Assembly (NCBI RefSeq): GCF_963259705.1
Contig: NC_081844.1
Location: 13,315,715-13,379,714 of the forward strand
DNA: 64,000 nt
From: Myotis daubentonii
Lineage: Eukaryota > Chordata > Mammalia > Chiroptera > Vespertilionidae
Direction: 5' to 3'
Part shown: positions 34,603 through 47,459 of the stretch, in pieces
How the letters are laid out: the number at the start of each line of letters is the position of its first letter
Numbering within the stretch: position 1 is the stretch's first letter
Program-made: the position numbers and the translations under genes
The notes under the pieces: model-generated
Databases searched by the model: none
What the model was told of the DNA's origin: nothing
The model's input: the letters and a program-made list of their open reading frames with translations, nothing else

Positions 34603-36118
34603 CTATGCATCCTCACTTCTTGAGGAACGCAGGATATATCTGGGAGGTCTACTCCCCTGACCCTGTGGTGAATGAGTCTGTCTCTCCTAAAAGAGGGGTG
34701 GCCAGGCAAGCACACAAACACCCACCTAGGCAAGCAAGCCCAAATCCTCGGAGGGGAAGCTCTCTCTGCCTTGAAGAGAGGGGACTCTGCCACGTAGAGA
34801 GGCCCTGTCGAATCCCCCATGTTGACCTAGGGGAGCCATAGTCAATAGGTTGTCTAGTTGGCCACAAACACCAGAGGAGGATAGAAATACCTGGGCCATT
34901 TCCGTTGTTGATCTAGCTAAGGGTATGCTTTAAAGAGTTTGTCAGCATTGTCTTCTACATATAAGTGTTATCTGGGTATGGCCTCCATTAGCAAGCTGGG
35001 TTATTAGTAAGAGTCTCTAGTAGGATCATCTGTGTTTAACCTCAATTTCCTTATCTATAAAAGAAGGGGGTTGTTTGAATGACTTTGAAGGCCCTTCTAT
35101 CTCAAAACGTCTTTAATTTGTGTGGCTGTTGATGTGTGTGTAGGCGACATTTGATCACCTAAATCACATTAGTACCATAAACACATAATCAAATTAAATC
35201 CACAATCAAGAGGAATAAATAATCAAAAGGCGGTATTGCACTGTATTCTCCGGGGTAAAATCAGGCTGCAGAGAGGCGCTGCCGAGCCATCCAAACGGGG
35301 GCTGGAAGAGAAACTGTTGAACCCGGGCTTCCAAGTCCCTTATATCCAGTGATTTGAGCTCAGAAGAGCTAACAGGACAAGAAACTGTTTGTAGAAAAGA
35401 AAGAGTTTTGAAGGCGTCACAGTAGGAAGGCACCACTGCTGCGCAGTGAGGGCCCCCAGTGGGGAGTGGGGAGGACCCCCGAGGGGGGCGGACAGCTCCC
35501 CTCTTACACAAGTGGGCGCGGGTGAGGGGCACAGGAGCTTGGGGCTCACGAGAGTCCATGGTTTGTCAATAATGACAGCCATGCATACTTGAGAGCATCC
35601 AGTCTTCATTAAAAAAGATGTTCTTTTCCTCAAAAAAGACATAGTAGACATAGAAAGTTATAATTATTTCAAAGTACTTGATATCAGTCTCTCCCAATAG
35701 GTTATATGGGGTGGCAGGCGTCCACGTGAGAAAACGACGCCACAAGCACAACTGTTCAGCTGCAGCAGAGCAAGAAATGCGTCCAAGGAGTGGGCTCCTG
35801 GGGTCGTTCCAGCCACCGCCACAGGGCCTTTCCAGGCCTTAGCAGGTCCCGCTGGCGCTGCGCTGAGGCTGAAATTTAATGATGGGGAGGGAGGGAGCTC
35901 TCTTGAGAAATGCACAGGACAGGTCAATTGTGGAATTCCACGCGGATTAAAACTGTCGCATGGCCTCAGGCACGATCGGACAGAAGGTGGGAAAGAACTA
36001 AACGTTATGAGCTGGTGAGCCTCCTCCCAGAATAGGAAAGGCAGTCAGCAGGGGCCCCGCACCGGGAGGACACGGCCTCAGCTGTCCAAGGCGCTCTGCG
36101 TTTCAGAGGACACGGCCT

Positions 36119-36223
36119 TCACTGGGGTCCGGGCTCAGAAGAAAGGACGCCGGATTTCCGAGCTTTGGGAGGTGGTGGAGGTGGGACTTTGGCTTCTCTT
36201 CGCACGGGCAGCGGGGGAGCAAT
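36119..36223 (-). CDS. DOCK5: DOCK5 terminal coding exon
   Basis: Acceptor 'ttgctccctcag' on minus. 35 codons, [20 protein letters not shown], then [14 protein letters not shown] and TGA. The PPLPVRR stretch is a class II SH3 ligand pattern. Confidence 0.94.
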   Translation of the reverse strand: MAPPLPVRREAKVPPPPPPKARKSGVLSSEPGPQ

Positions 36224-39200
36224 CTGAGGGAGCAAGGGAAAGGAGACATGAGTCCTCTTTCTTCCCAAGCCTGCCTTCTCCTCCACATTTCCAGCTCTGC
36301 TTCAGCTTCTAGCTAACCTTTGCCAAGTGGAGGGAAGTGAGGCTGACGTATCCTCCCTTGCTTGCCTTGATCTGTTATACGCCAGCACTGACCTATCCCC
36401 AACACGTGGGTACTTGGCGCTCAATAACATTTGTTAAAGGAATGAAGGCAACCTACCAGAGGCCATTCCGGAATGACCGTCACCCACTCAGAAGTAAACT
36501 CCTAAGTATAAACCGGAACGCTGCCTGTTTCCCCGCTCCACCCCGGGCGGGGAACGGAGGAAGGCTCACGCTCCCATCAGATGAGAAGGCCCCCTGCGCC
36601 GGCTCCTTCCCGCCGAAAGCTGCCCTAGCCTTCATGGTTTCAGGAAGAACCAAGAATCGAGCAGTGACACGTCCTATGGGAAACTGTCCACTAAAAAGCC
36701 GGGAGGGCCAAGGCTGCGTTCCCACGAGGGTGCTCTCCGGCCCCAGGGCCCATACCTCTGAGGAGCTCCGCTGGCTGCTTTTGGGGGGAGGGGGAGGAGG
36801 CACAGGAGCAGTCACCAGCGCATCTGTCTGCAAAGATGGGGAGCCTAGAAAGGAGACAAAGGAGATGAAGACAACGAATTCATAAGGAATCTCATGGAAC
36901 TTCTGGTTGCCAGGTAACACCTGAACCAACCAGCCAAATTGCTAAGCTCACAGTCCATGCTTACTGCGGACGGAATGAAGACCTGCTCACCCCTAGCGAC
37001 AAAGGCAGTGCCCTCCATTCCCCGGAAGGCTTCACAGGAAGTTCTGCTGTAAAAATTCCACTTTTCGTTCAGGGTTTTTACCATTAAACTGATGATGAAA
37101 ACGTTTCCTAGGACTTAGGGTATTACTCTGTTCTCTGACGTCCCCCAAGTGCTTAAAGTCACATAATAGGTGGCCTATAAGTACGAGTTAAATGTAACTG
37201 AACTGTCTGTTCTATCCTTTAAAGGGTACGATACCCACTTCCTCCAGGAAACCTCACCTGCTTCTCTCTAGCTCTTGGTTGACCAGTCTCCCGTTTGGCG
37301 CAGCGACTTACCCTGCAGCGCTCCCCTTACCAAGGGTGCCTTGGAATTCTCCTCAGGCCGTGTGGCCGCGAGGAGCTTATGGGCCTATTTCTTGCCCTCA
37401 CTTTGGACCCTTCCCTAGGTAAGGTACAGGGCTATCTAGTCAGTAGGTCATAAGGAACTTGCATCCTCTCTGGTCCTGCCTGGATCTACCTCAGTTAGAC
37501 TTTCATAGTTGGAAAGGGGAGTGACGCCCCGTGGAGCACTAAAGAAAAGGTTAATGAGTCCTAGTAACCGGAGGGCTCCTTGGTTTGGTGAGGACTAGTC
37601 TAACTGCATTATACCCATGACCACTGAACTGGACCAGCTTTGCATATACCTTGTGGCTATTTTGGTAAAAAATTGCTCAGATTCATAAATACACTCCATT
37701 CTTAGTAAAATGAATATAAGGGATTCATATACAGGAAAACCTACTGCCCTAGCTGGTTTGGCTCAGTGGATAGAGCATCAGCCTGTGGACTGAAGGGTCC
37801 CGGGTTCGATTCAGGTCAGAGGCACATGCCCGGGTTGTGGGCTCGATCCCCAGTAGGGGGCGTGCAGGAGGCAGCCAATCAATGATTCTCTCTCATCATT
37901 GATTTTTCTCTCGCTCTCCCTCTCCCTTCCTCTCTGAAATCAATAAAAAAATATTTAAAAAAACCAACAACAAACTTACTTAGGGTCCTGGTAGCTTTAG
38001 GAGTGAGGGGAGGCGGGCTCAAGGGTGTTGACGGAGGAGGTGAAGAACCATGAAACGGTGTCAGCCGACTGTCCAACAGCTGGAGACTCTTGGGCCTTTG
38101 TGCTTTTCTGGCTGGACTCTAGCACGGGGGTGGGGGAAACAGGAAAATGTACTCACGGTGAGGACGGCTGAACTCATCAGTGCTGAACAACCTTGTCTGC
38201 TGAGCAGAAACGTGTTAAAGGCGTAATTCCAGGAGCCATTTCAAGCTTAGCACATTCCCATGAGGTGGCCACCCTGGCAAAGACACTAACAGCAATTCCG
38301 GAACCACAGAGTGCGTCCTGGCCGGCTGTGGACTTGGTTTTGACCACAGTTGGATTGTGTCATTTAGGCTGGAAGTGAGCCACCCTGATTCTCAGGGAAA
38401 GCTGGTCTAGCCGCACTTGATGTGGCTTTACGGAAGGAAAAGTACCTTTTATTTTTTTTAAGTTAAAAGAAGAGAAATGACAATGTTTAGACGGACTCAT
38501 GGAACATGGTGGCGAGAACCACATGTTTACACTGTGGCCAAGATCTTACGCCATTGTTGACTTAGAGACTCAGATTCTCTGAGCAGGCTTTTCTTAGCAC
38601 AGGCTGAGAACTGCCCCTGCCACCGGCTGCGGGGCCTGGGAAAGCCATGGCTAGGCTTCTGTCTGCTGACTCGGAGCTGTGAGGAGAATGGCGATGTCCC
38701 TGGCTACAGGGAATGCTCTGGAAAACCTCTGTCACGTCCCCCCACCCCTTTTCTTACCATCAGGTCAGGCTCTGGCGCTTTCTCTGCAATGACCTGGGAC
38801 TTGCTCATGCTCCATTCTTTTCTCTTGGACTTGCTGATCCGGTTCTCACTGTCCTCTTTGAGGGGCACATCTTCCACTCGGGCACCTGACGAGGCCCTGC
38901 GCTCTACAAGTGGCTCCAGGACCGACCTATCAGCAGAGAACACGGACATATCACTAAACACTGGTCACCCAACAATCCAAATTTACTCCAAAAAGACCAG
39001 GGGTGATGACTCCTTAACCTAATCTTGACCTGTGACCTCCCTCTCAGGTTCTAAAGCTGAATTTCCAGCTGCCAACTGAACTTCTCAAGGTAAACATGTA
39101 CAGAAGTGAGACCATCCAAAGTACAGGAAGAAAATATTAGTGACTATTTTATCTCAGGAAGAGAAGGTCTTATTAAACTTACAGGCAAAGACAGAAGTCA

Positions 39201-42200
39201 CACAGTAAAAGATCAATGGGCAGCTTTGTGTAGAAGATAACAGCACATGCTCTGCAGTCAGACAACCGTGTCCAAACCCTACCTATACTTACTTGTTGGA
39301 TGACCTTGGGCAGATAACCTTGCTATACCTCACTTTCCTGATCTGTAAAATGGGGGTATTAATAGTACCTTCCTTGTAAAGTTATTACAAAATAATCTGA
39401 GTCTTCCTTAAATGGTTTTTAATGGCAATGAGAGATTTTCAAGCACAGCAGTAAATGTTGATTCAAGAACCAAAATTAGATCCTATGTATAGAGTGAGTT
39501 TTATGAGAAACAGGAGAGTCTCAAAATATCACTCCACAAATTATTTCTTTTTATTTACAAAGGGAAGAATAGTAACTACACAGAAAATAAATGAACAAAC
39601 CCTTAACCACATGATCAATTAACATCACCATTAAGAGAAAAAAGGACATAATGTGCTTCTGGATATAAGACCGGAAAAGAACTCATCACACAAAATTGTA
39701 TAACCGAATCCTAAGCATAAGGAAACTCCCGAGTGAAGGGAGGTTCCATGAAACAACTGGCTCATAATCTTCAAAGATGTCAATACTGTGAAAGACAAGG
39801 AAAGACTAAGGAAACTGTCCTAATAAAGAACAAAGAGACATGGTTAAATACCATATATGATCCTGATTGGATCCTGTGCCTGAAATTGCTATAAAAGACA
39901 TTGGAAAACTGACAAAACTGCAATATGAGTTGTAACATAAAGTATTATGTCAATGTCAAATTTCAGGCTGTTCTGCAGGGAGTGGTTATCTATATAATAA
40001 GAGCCTAAGTGACCGTTATGGGAGAATGACCAGAACGACCAGTTGCTATGATGTGCTCTGACCACCCAGGGAGCAGATGCTCAATGCAGGAGCTGCCTCC
40101 TGGTGGTCAGTGTGCACCCACGGCTGGCGAGTGCAGTGGCGGTGGCGGGAGCCTCTCCCACCTCTGCAGCAGTGCTAAGGTGAGCGAGCAGGTGAGCCGT
40201 AAGGAGCGAGGGGTCCTGGACTGTGAGAGGGCGCAGTGAACAAATTTCATGCACCGGGCCTCTAGTATAAGATAATATGCCTGTTCTTACATTATGGTGT
40301 CTGTAACCTAAGCTCAAATGGCACAGTGAGGTAAGAGGGAGGGGGAAAGACGGAGAAGAGAAACAAATGTGCCAAAATGTAAAAAATAAAAATAGAAAAT
40401 TGGGGGGGGGGACGCTTGAAAAGATAACATCTTTATGATGGGTATCATTTAGAGCTTAGGAATGGGTATTTATTTATTTTTTAGCCCCCTCCCAAGGATA
40501 TGTTTACTAATCTTAGAGAGAGAGAAAGGGAGACAGAGACATATCGATGTGAGAGAGAAACATTGACCAGCCACCTTTTGTACACACCCTATCTGAGGAC
40601 TGAACCCACAACCTGGGTATATGCCCTGACCGGGAACGTTTTGGTGTATGGGATGACACCCCAACCACCTAAGCCACCCAGCCTGGGCTGGAATCGGTAT
40701 TTAATAATTCCTAAATTGATTTAAAATTGGTAGGTTTTGCTTCATAAAAATAAGAAGTGTGGAGGGATGCACAGGTAGAGCGCAGAGGGCTTTTAGGACA
40801 GTGAGATCATTCTGCAATGGTGCATGCATGTCATCACACATGTACCAAAACTCAGAATGTACGCCACCAAGAGTGAAGCCTAATGGAAACTATGGACTTT
40901 GGATGGTAATGATGTGCCAGTATCGGCACCTCAACTGAAAAAATACGCCACTCTGGTGGGGGATGCTGACAATGGGGGGGCTGTGCGCGTGGGGGCAGTG
41001 TATATGGGAACTCTCTGCACCTTCTGTTCGAACTCACTGTGAACCTGAAACTGCTCTAAAAAATAAAGCCTTTATAAAAAGACATTTTTGCCGAAACCGG
41101 TTTGGCGCAGTGGCTAGAGCGTCGGCCTGCGGACTGAAGGGTCCCAGGTTCGATTCCGGTCAAAGGCATGTACCTGGGTTGCGGGCACTTCCCCAGTGGG
41201 GGATGTGCAGGAGGCAGCTGATCGATGTTTCTCTCTCATCGATGTTTCTAACTCTCTATCTCTCTCCCTTCTCTCTGTAAAAAATCAATAAAATATATTT
41301 TAAAAAAAATAAAAAAATAAAAAGACATTTTTGGTATGAATAAGAGAATATAAAAACTACAGCTATCAGCTCTTAGTATCTAAAAATTAAAAGCTTCTGT
41401 TCAGCAGAAAGCATCATTAGTCAACTGAAACTATTTGCTATACATATTTTTTTAAGTTGATTTGAGAGAGAGAGAGACATTGATTTGTTGTTCCACTTAT
41501 TTATGCAAGTATTGGTTGCTTCCTGTATGTGCCCTGACCAGGGATTGAACCAGTTGGCAACCTTGATGTATTAGGACGATGTTCTAACCAACTGAGCTAT
41601 CCGGACAGGGCTGCCATACATATTTTTGATGGCAAATATCTTTAATATATGAGGACTTTTACAAATCAAAAAGGAAAATATGAGTAGTTAAAATATTTTA
41701 AACTTATCAAAGGATAGAAACAAGTGTTTCATAAAAAATATACAAAAAATTTTTAAAATTTTAGTGTCACCAGTTATTAAACACACAAGTATTAAAACAA
41801 GATATTTGGAGAGGATAATCTGGAAAAAATTTTTTACATTTTATTTTGAAAATTTCCCAACATATAAGAAAGTGGAGATGATAATAATAAACTTCTATAT
41901 ACACATCAAAAATGATCACTTACGGCCGAGCTTGTTTCTTACACACCCAGTCTATTCCCGCCCCCATAGATTAGCTGGAAGTGACTCTTGGGTGTCACAT
42001 CATCTCATCTATAAATATTTCAGTGCCTATTTCTGTAAGACAAGCCCTATCTTCTTAACTACAGTCCCGCCATCATTCCTAAAAAAGTAATCATTTCATC
42101 TAACATCCAGTCAATGGTCAGATTCCCTGATTGTCTGATAACTGTTTTTGTAAGTGGTTTGTTTGAGTCAGGATCCAAACAAGATTCATTCAATGTATTT

Positions 42201-45200
42201 GGTTGATATGCCTCTTACGTCATTTTAAGCCCTTTAAGCTGTAGGTGCCCTTTCTACAAAACAGATTTTCCCTCTGTGTGGCAGGATGAGAACGTCCCAG
42301 AGAAGTTCGATTAAGGAACCACTGGAGTCACAATGGGAGATGCTTCTAGAATGCAATTTTTTTCTTATTTCTAATTATTCTCTCCTCTTCTGAATCACTT
42401 TTTAAATTTATTTTTTAAAAGATTAAATCAGAATTTTTTATTTTTTTGGTATTTCCCAATTGTTACAGAGAGAAAAACAATCATCACCCAAGATTCTACC
42501 GGATCAATTATTACTTTACTTGAGAGACTGAGAATAAAGGTAAAAGACTGTGAGTCACTAAATCAACAGCCAAAGAGATGTGAGTTTCAGTAGGGCCTAA
42601 TTATGAACCAAATTAAACCACTAAACAGCTACATATAGTTATTTACAGTCCCACAGTGTCTGAGTTATTTTTTTCTTATAACGACAACTTCAACAATTTT
42701 CCCGAAACATCAAAGATTAAATTTTTTTAAAGTTTGGTTTGGAGCCCCTACTTCGTGGTGCTCTAAGCAGGCACTTAGCTGGCCAGCTGTGTAATCACTC
42801 CGGCTTCCTTAACAAGATGCATCGTGTTTCATAAAGCAATTCTCTCTCTGGGCCTTAGTCTCCCACTTGCCAAACAGGATGGATACATTCTACTTTCTGC
42901 CAACGAAGAATTGATCCCGTACAGATGGAACACCCATATCACCACGGAAGCTTAATGAATACTGCGCCATAACACTGGCGATAGGAGACTCGGGGTCATC
43001 AGGTGTGAATCCGTTTGAGCTGTTTTAAAGACACATTCTAAATAAATGTTAGAAAATATTATCAATGACGACTTTGTGCTCACTGGGGAAACCTGGGCAA
43101 GAGCAATAACCCACTTGCCTGGGGTTCCCACACAAAGAGAACCCCATTCACCTGCTTTGTTTACTGCCCTACTGTATCCGCAATTATGGAGTCTCTGGTT
43201 TTCAATAGCAACTTCCAAACTTTGCTTTTTTGAATGGGACAGAGTGTATTTCAAAAAGGAGTTAATGAACAGCACAGAATTTCTATGCTTTCTAAAGCAG
43301 GTAGTATCTCTTTATGGCATGAAAAAATCCACAGAAGAGAAAAAAATAAATGATTCAGGAATTATTTAATATTTAGGACTTCAAAAGATTAAATACAGGG
43401 CAAATACTTAATATTAGTGAATATATAATAAAAATTATATAATCACTTGTATTTCCTATATTGCATATGGCATTGCATATTGGTATTTAGTATGTCAAGA
43501 ATTGCCACAAAACCTCACACTCTGACTAAGTAATGCGAGCTTCCAGAAATGCATTCCTCATTTGATCTTCACCAAAAGGCCAAGACGTGATCTGAGAATG
43601 CATCCTAATATAATCAGTAAGTTAGATGTACACGTATGCATGTTTGCTACAACTCTTAATAACAAAAATGCATTTTATATTGATACAAACTAATGTTTTA
43701 TATTGAACTATAATAAACTTTTATGATTATCTATTTAGAAATAATGACATAGCTTAAATGTTTTATAGTAGGAGAAGGATGAATTAAGGTACATTTGTAC
43801 AATGCAATGGTATAATTAAATTGTATTTAATTACATAGCAACACGGAAAATGCTGATAATAAAAAGAGAAAGAGGAAAAGCAAATTACCAAACTATATTT
43901 TTGCTATAATAGTAACTATGTAGAGCTACCCACGTCACGGAAAAGGATGGATTAGCAATTCTGGAATACTAAACATTTGATTTCCGGGTAGGGAGCCATT
44001 GGACAGGTTATTTTTGTGTGTTATAATATGAAATTACAGATCTATGGTTAAATGGTGAGTCAGTTGGCTTGACTTATTTCAACACTAAAATACATAATGA
44101 AGTTAGACAATGAAGTTAGGTATTCATCATACATATTCACTTAGGCAGGTCACAAAACGGTATCTGCAATGCTTCTGCACTTATGTACAATGTCTATGTA
44201 CTTTTCCTGTATTATCAACTCAAACTTAACAGTGGTTACTTCTGAGTGACAAAGTTATAAGCCTTTATTCTTTTAAAAGTTTCTAATACTTTGAAAAATG
44301 CCTACATGTACATATATTAACTTTATAATTAGCAAAATACTATTTTAAAATAATACCTTTAAAACAAAAGAACACGTCACAAATGCACTCCTTCAAAATA
44401 TTTTAAATCTGAGGCTGTGGAAAGGCACTCTGTGCTTCTGTCAAGGAAAGCTCCGTATCACAAAGCCACCCATCCTCCTAAAGTTAGTCCATAAATGGAA
44501 TGTAAAAGGGGATCGTAGCAAATTAATCCCAAATGAGCAATGGGTAAAACCAGGCAGGTAAATTCTGAAAAGGATTACTAGATGCTAAAAATCTTTTAAG
44601 TCGAGGAGAAACTAAGATGGCGGCATAGATAAACACCGGGAAATTGTCGCCTCACACAACAATTGAAGAATGCCGCAAGGGTCAGAGCAAACATCGTCCA
44701 GAACATCAGGAAGGCTGGCTGAGTGTAATTTCTACAACTAGAAGAAAAGAGGGGCATGCTGAGAGCCAGAGGAGCTGCAGAGGTGAAGTGCAGAGGTACG
44801 GCGGCGGCTCGCGCGCGCGCGGAAAGGGGGTGGCGCCTGAGGATGCGGCTGTCTTTTTGAATCACAAGCTCCCAACTGCTCTGAACTCCGGTTCCAGCGG
44901 GTCTCTGGGGACCCAGGGCTCATACAGGGAGAGGCTGGTCTGTCGGGCGGCAGCGGGCGAACTTGAGGGCGGCTTTCCCTCAGAGGTGCTTGCAGCCGTT
45001 ACCGGGACACTGAGACGCGCGACTCCGGCCGCGGAGAATCACCATAGCTGCTTTCACCGCCCTTTGACTCCCTGAGACCCCGCCCCACCCAGGCTGCAGC
45101 AGAGGCTTTTGCATGTGAATGTACCTAACTACAGCCCAGCCAGGCAGACCCGGAACTTCCAAGAGAAGGCCCAAGGCCCCGCAGCGGCTTGCATTGCTTC

Positions 45201-47397
45201 ACAGCTGAGCCTCTTCGTGGCTCCTGCTGTGTGGCCTCAGGCAGGGGCTGAATTAGCACCTCCTTAGATCCAGGAGCCACTCTACCCAGTGGTCAGAGGG
45301 GGACCATTCTCCCACTTCAGACACAGCTGATTCCCACAGCCAATTGGCCTGGAGGTCAATTCCTCCCAGTGATCCTACAACAACCAAGGCACCAAGAGTG
45401 CACCAAGAGTGTCTACCCCAGGTAACTGGGGAGGCTGAGCCACTGGGCCCTACAGGACACCTGGCGCGCAGGGCCACTCTATCAACACAGGGAAGCAGCC
45501 AAAATGCGGAGACAAAGAAAAAGGTCACAAATGGCAGAAACGGAGGAAAGCAAACGACTGGATATAGAGTTCAAGGCCACGTTTATAAGGTTTTTCAAGA
45601 ATTTTATGGAAACCGCCGATAAATTTAATGAGTCCCTCAATAAGTATAGTGAGACCATGGAGGACATGAAAAAGGACCAACTAGAAATTAAGCATACACT
45701 GACTGAAATAAAGAATAATTTACAGAGATCCAACAGCAGACAAGAGGATCCCAAGAATCAAGTCAAAGATTTGAAATACAAAGAAACAAAAAATACCCAA
45801 CCGAAAAAGAAAAAAGAAAAGAGATTCAAAAAATATGAAGATAGTGTAAGGAACCGCTGGGACAACTTCAAGCGTACCAACATCAGAATTATAGGGGTAC
45901 CAGAAGGAGAGAGAGGGCAAGATATTGAAAACCTTTTTGAAGAAATAATGACAGAAAACTTCCCCTACCTGGTGAAAGAAATGGACTTACAAGTCCAGGA
46001 AGCGCAGAGAACCCCAAACAAAAGGAATCCAAAGAGGACCACACCAAGACACATCATAATTAAAATGCCAAGAGCAAAAGATAAAGAGAGAATCTTAAAA
46101 GCAGCAAGAGAAAGACAGTCAGTTACCTACAAGGGAGTACCCATTCGACTGTCAGCTGATTTCTCAACAGAAACCATGCAGGCCAGAAGAGAGTGGCAAG
46201 AAATATTCAAAGAGATGAATAGCAAGAACCTGCAACCAAGATTACTTTATCCAGCAAAGCTATCTTTCAGAATGGAAGGTCAGATAAAGAGCTTCACGGA
46301 TAAGAAAAAGCTAAAGGAGTTCATCACCACCAAACCAGCATTATATGAAATGCTGAAAGGTATTCTTTAAGAAGAGGAAGAAGAAAAAGGAACTCTTACC
46401 ATTTGCCACAGCATGGATGGAACTGGAGAGCGGATAAATACCACAGGATCTCACTCATTTGTGGAATATAATGAACAACATAAACTGATGAACAAGGACT
46501 GATCCAGAGACAGAGAGGCATTGATTGGACTGTCGGGCCTTGGAGGGAAGGTAGGGGAGGGTGGGGGCAAGGGGGAAAGATCAACCAAAGGACTTATATG
46601 CAAGCATATAGGCCTAACCAATGGACACGGACAACGGGGGGGTGAGGGGATGAGCGGGGGGGGGGAGGGGGGTAGAGGGTACACATATGTAATATCTTAA
46701 TCAATAAAAAATATTTAAAAAAATCAATAAAATATATTTTAAAAAAATCTTTTAAGTCTATAGTAATTAAAACTGCGTAACAGCAGTGGATAAACACAAA
46801 GGTAGATAAAAAAAAAAGGGGGGGGGGAGTCCACAAATAGGCTAAAGAACATATAAGAGTGTGATATTTTTATAAGGTTGACATTTCAAATCAATAGAGA
46901 AAAGACAGCTTGCTTACTAAATGTTATAGAAAGAACTGGGTAGTTGTATGAGGGGAAAAAGTTGGCTTTATACCTCACACTTTATATTAAATTCCAAAGA
47001 ATCCAGATTTAATTGTGAATAGTGAAACCCTAAAATTAGTTTCTTGTAGGGAAGGCCTTTTGTCATGATATTATATGCAGGAGTTTTAAGATCAAATATT
47101 AATATACTTGATTACATAAAAAAGTCAGAACTAAAAAATTAGAAGCGAAGTCAAAAGATAAGGAGATCTGCCCAGCCAGTGTGGCTCAGTGGTTAATTTT
47201 TGAGCATCAACCTATGAACTAGGAGGTCACAGTTGGATTTCCGGTCAGGGCACATGCCCGGGTTGCAGGCTCAATGCCCAGTGTGGGGTGTGCAGGAGGA
47301 AGCTGATCAATGATTCTCTCTCATCATTTATGCTTCTATCTCTTTCTCCCTCTCCCTTTCTCTCTGAAATCAATTAAAAAATATATATATATGTATG

Positions 47398-47459
<62 letters not shown>

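Noticed and set aside
36337..36885. 182-codon open frame on plus
   Set aside because: It is antisense to the DOCK5 exon at 36756-36844 and its intron, with no recognisable domain.
38150..38215. Possible extra DOCK5 exon with a donor-like CACCGTGAGT on minus
   Set aside because: The flanking exons 38758-38926 and 37980-38118 already join in phase 0 and match the known protein order (PDLM then SPARK).
41091..41165. tRNA gene from A and B box-like sequence
   Set aside because: It is the tRNA-derived head of a Ves SINE, with SINE tail and target duplication. The same holds for all other Ves copies.
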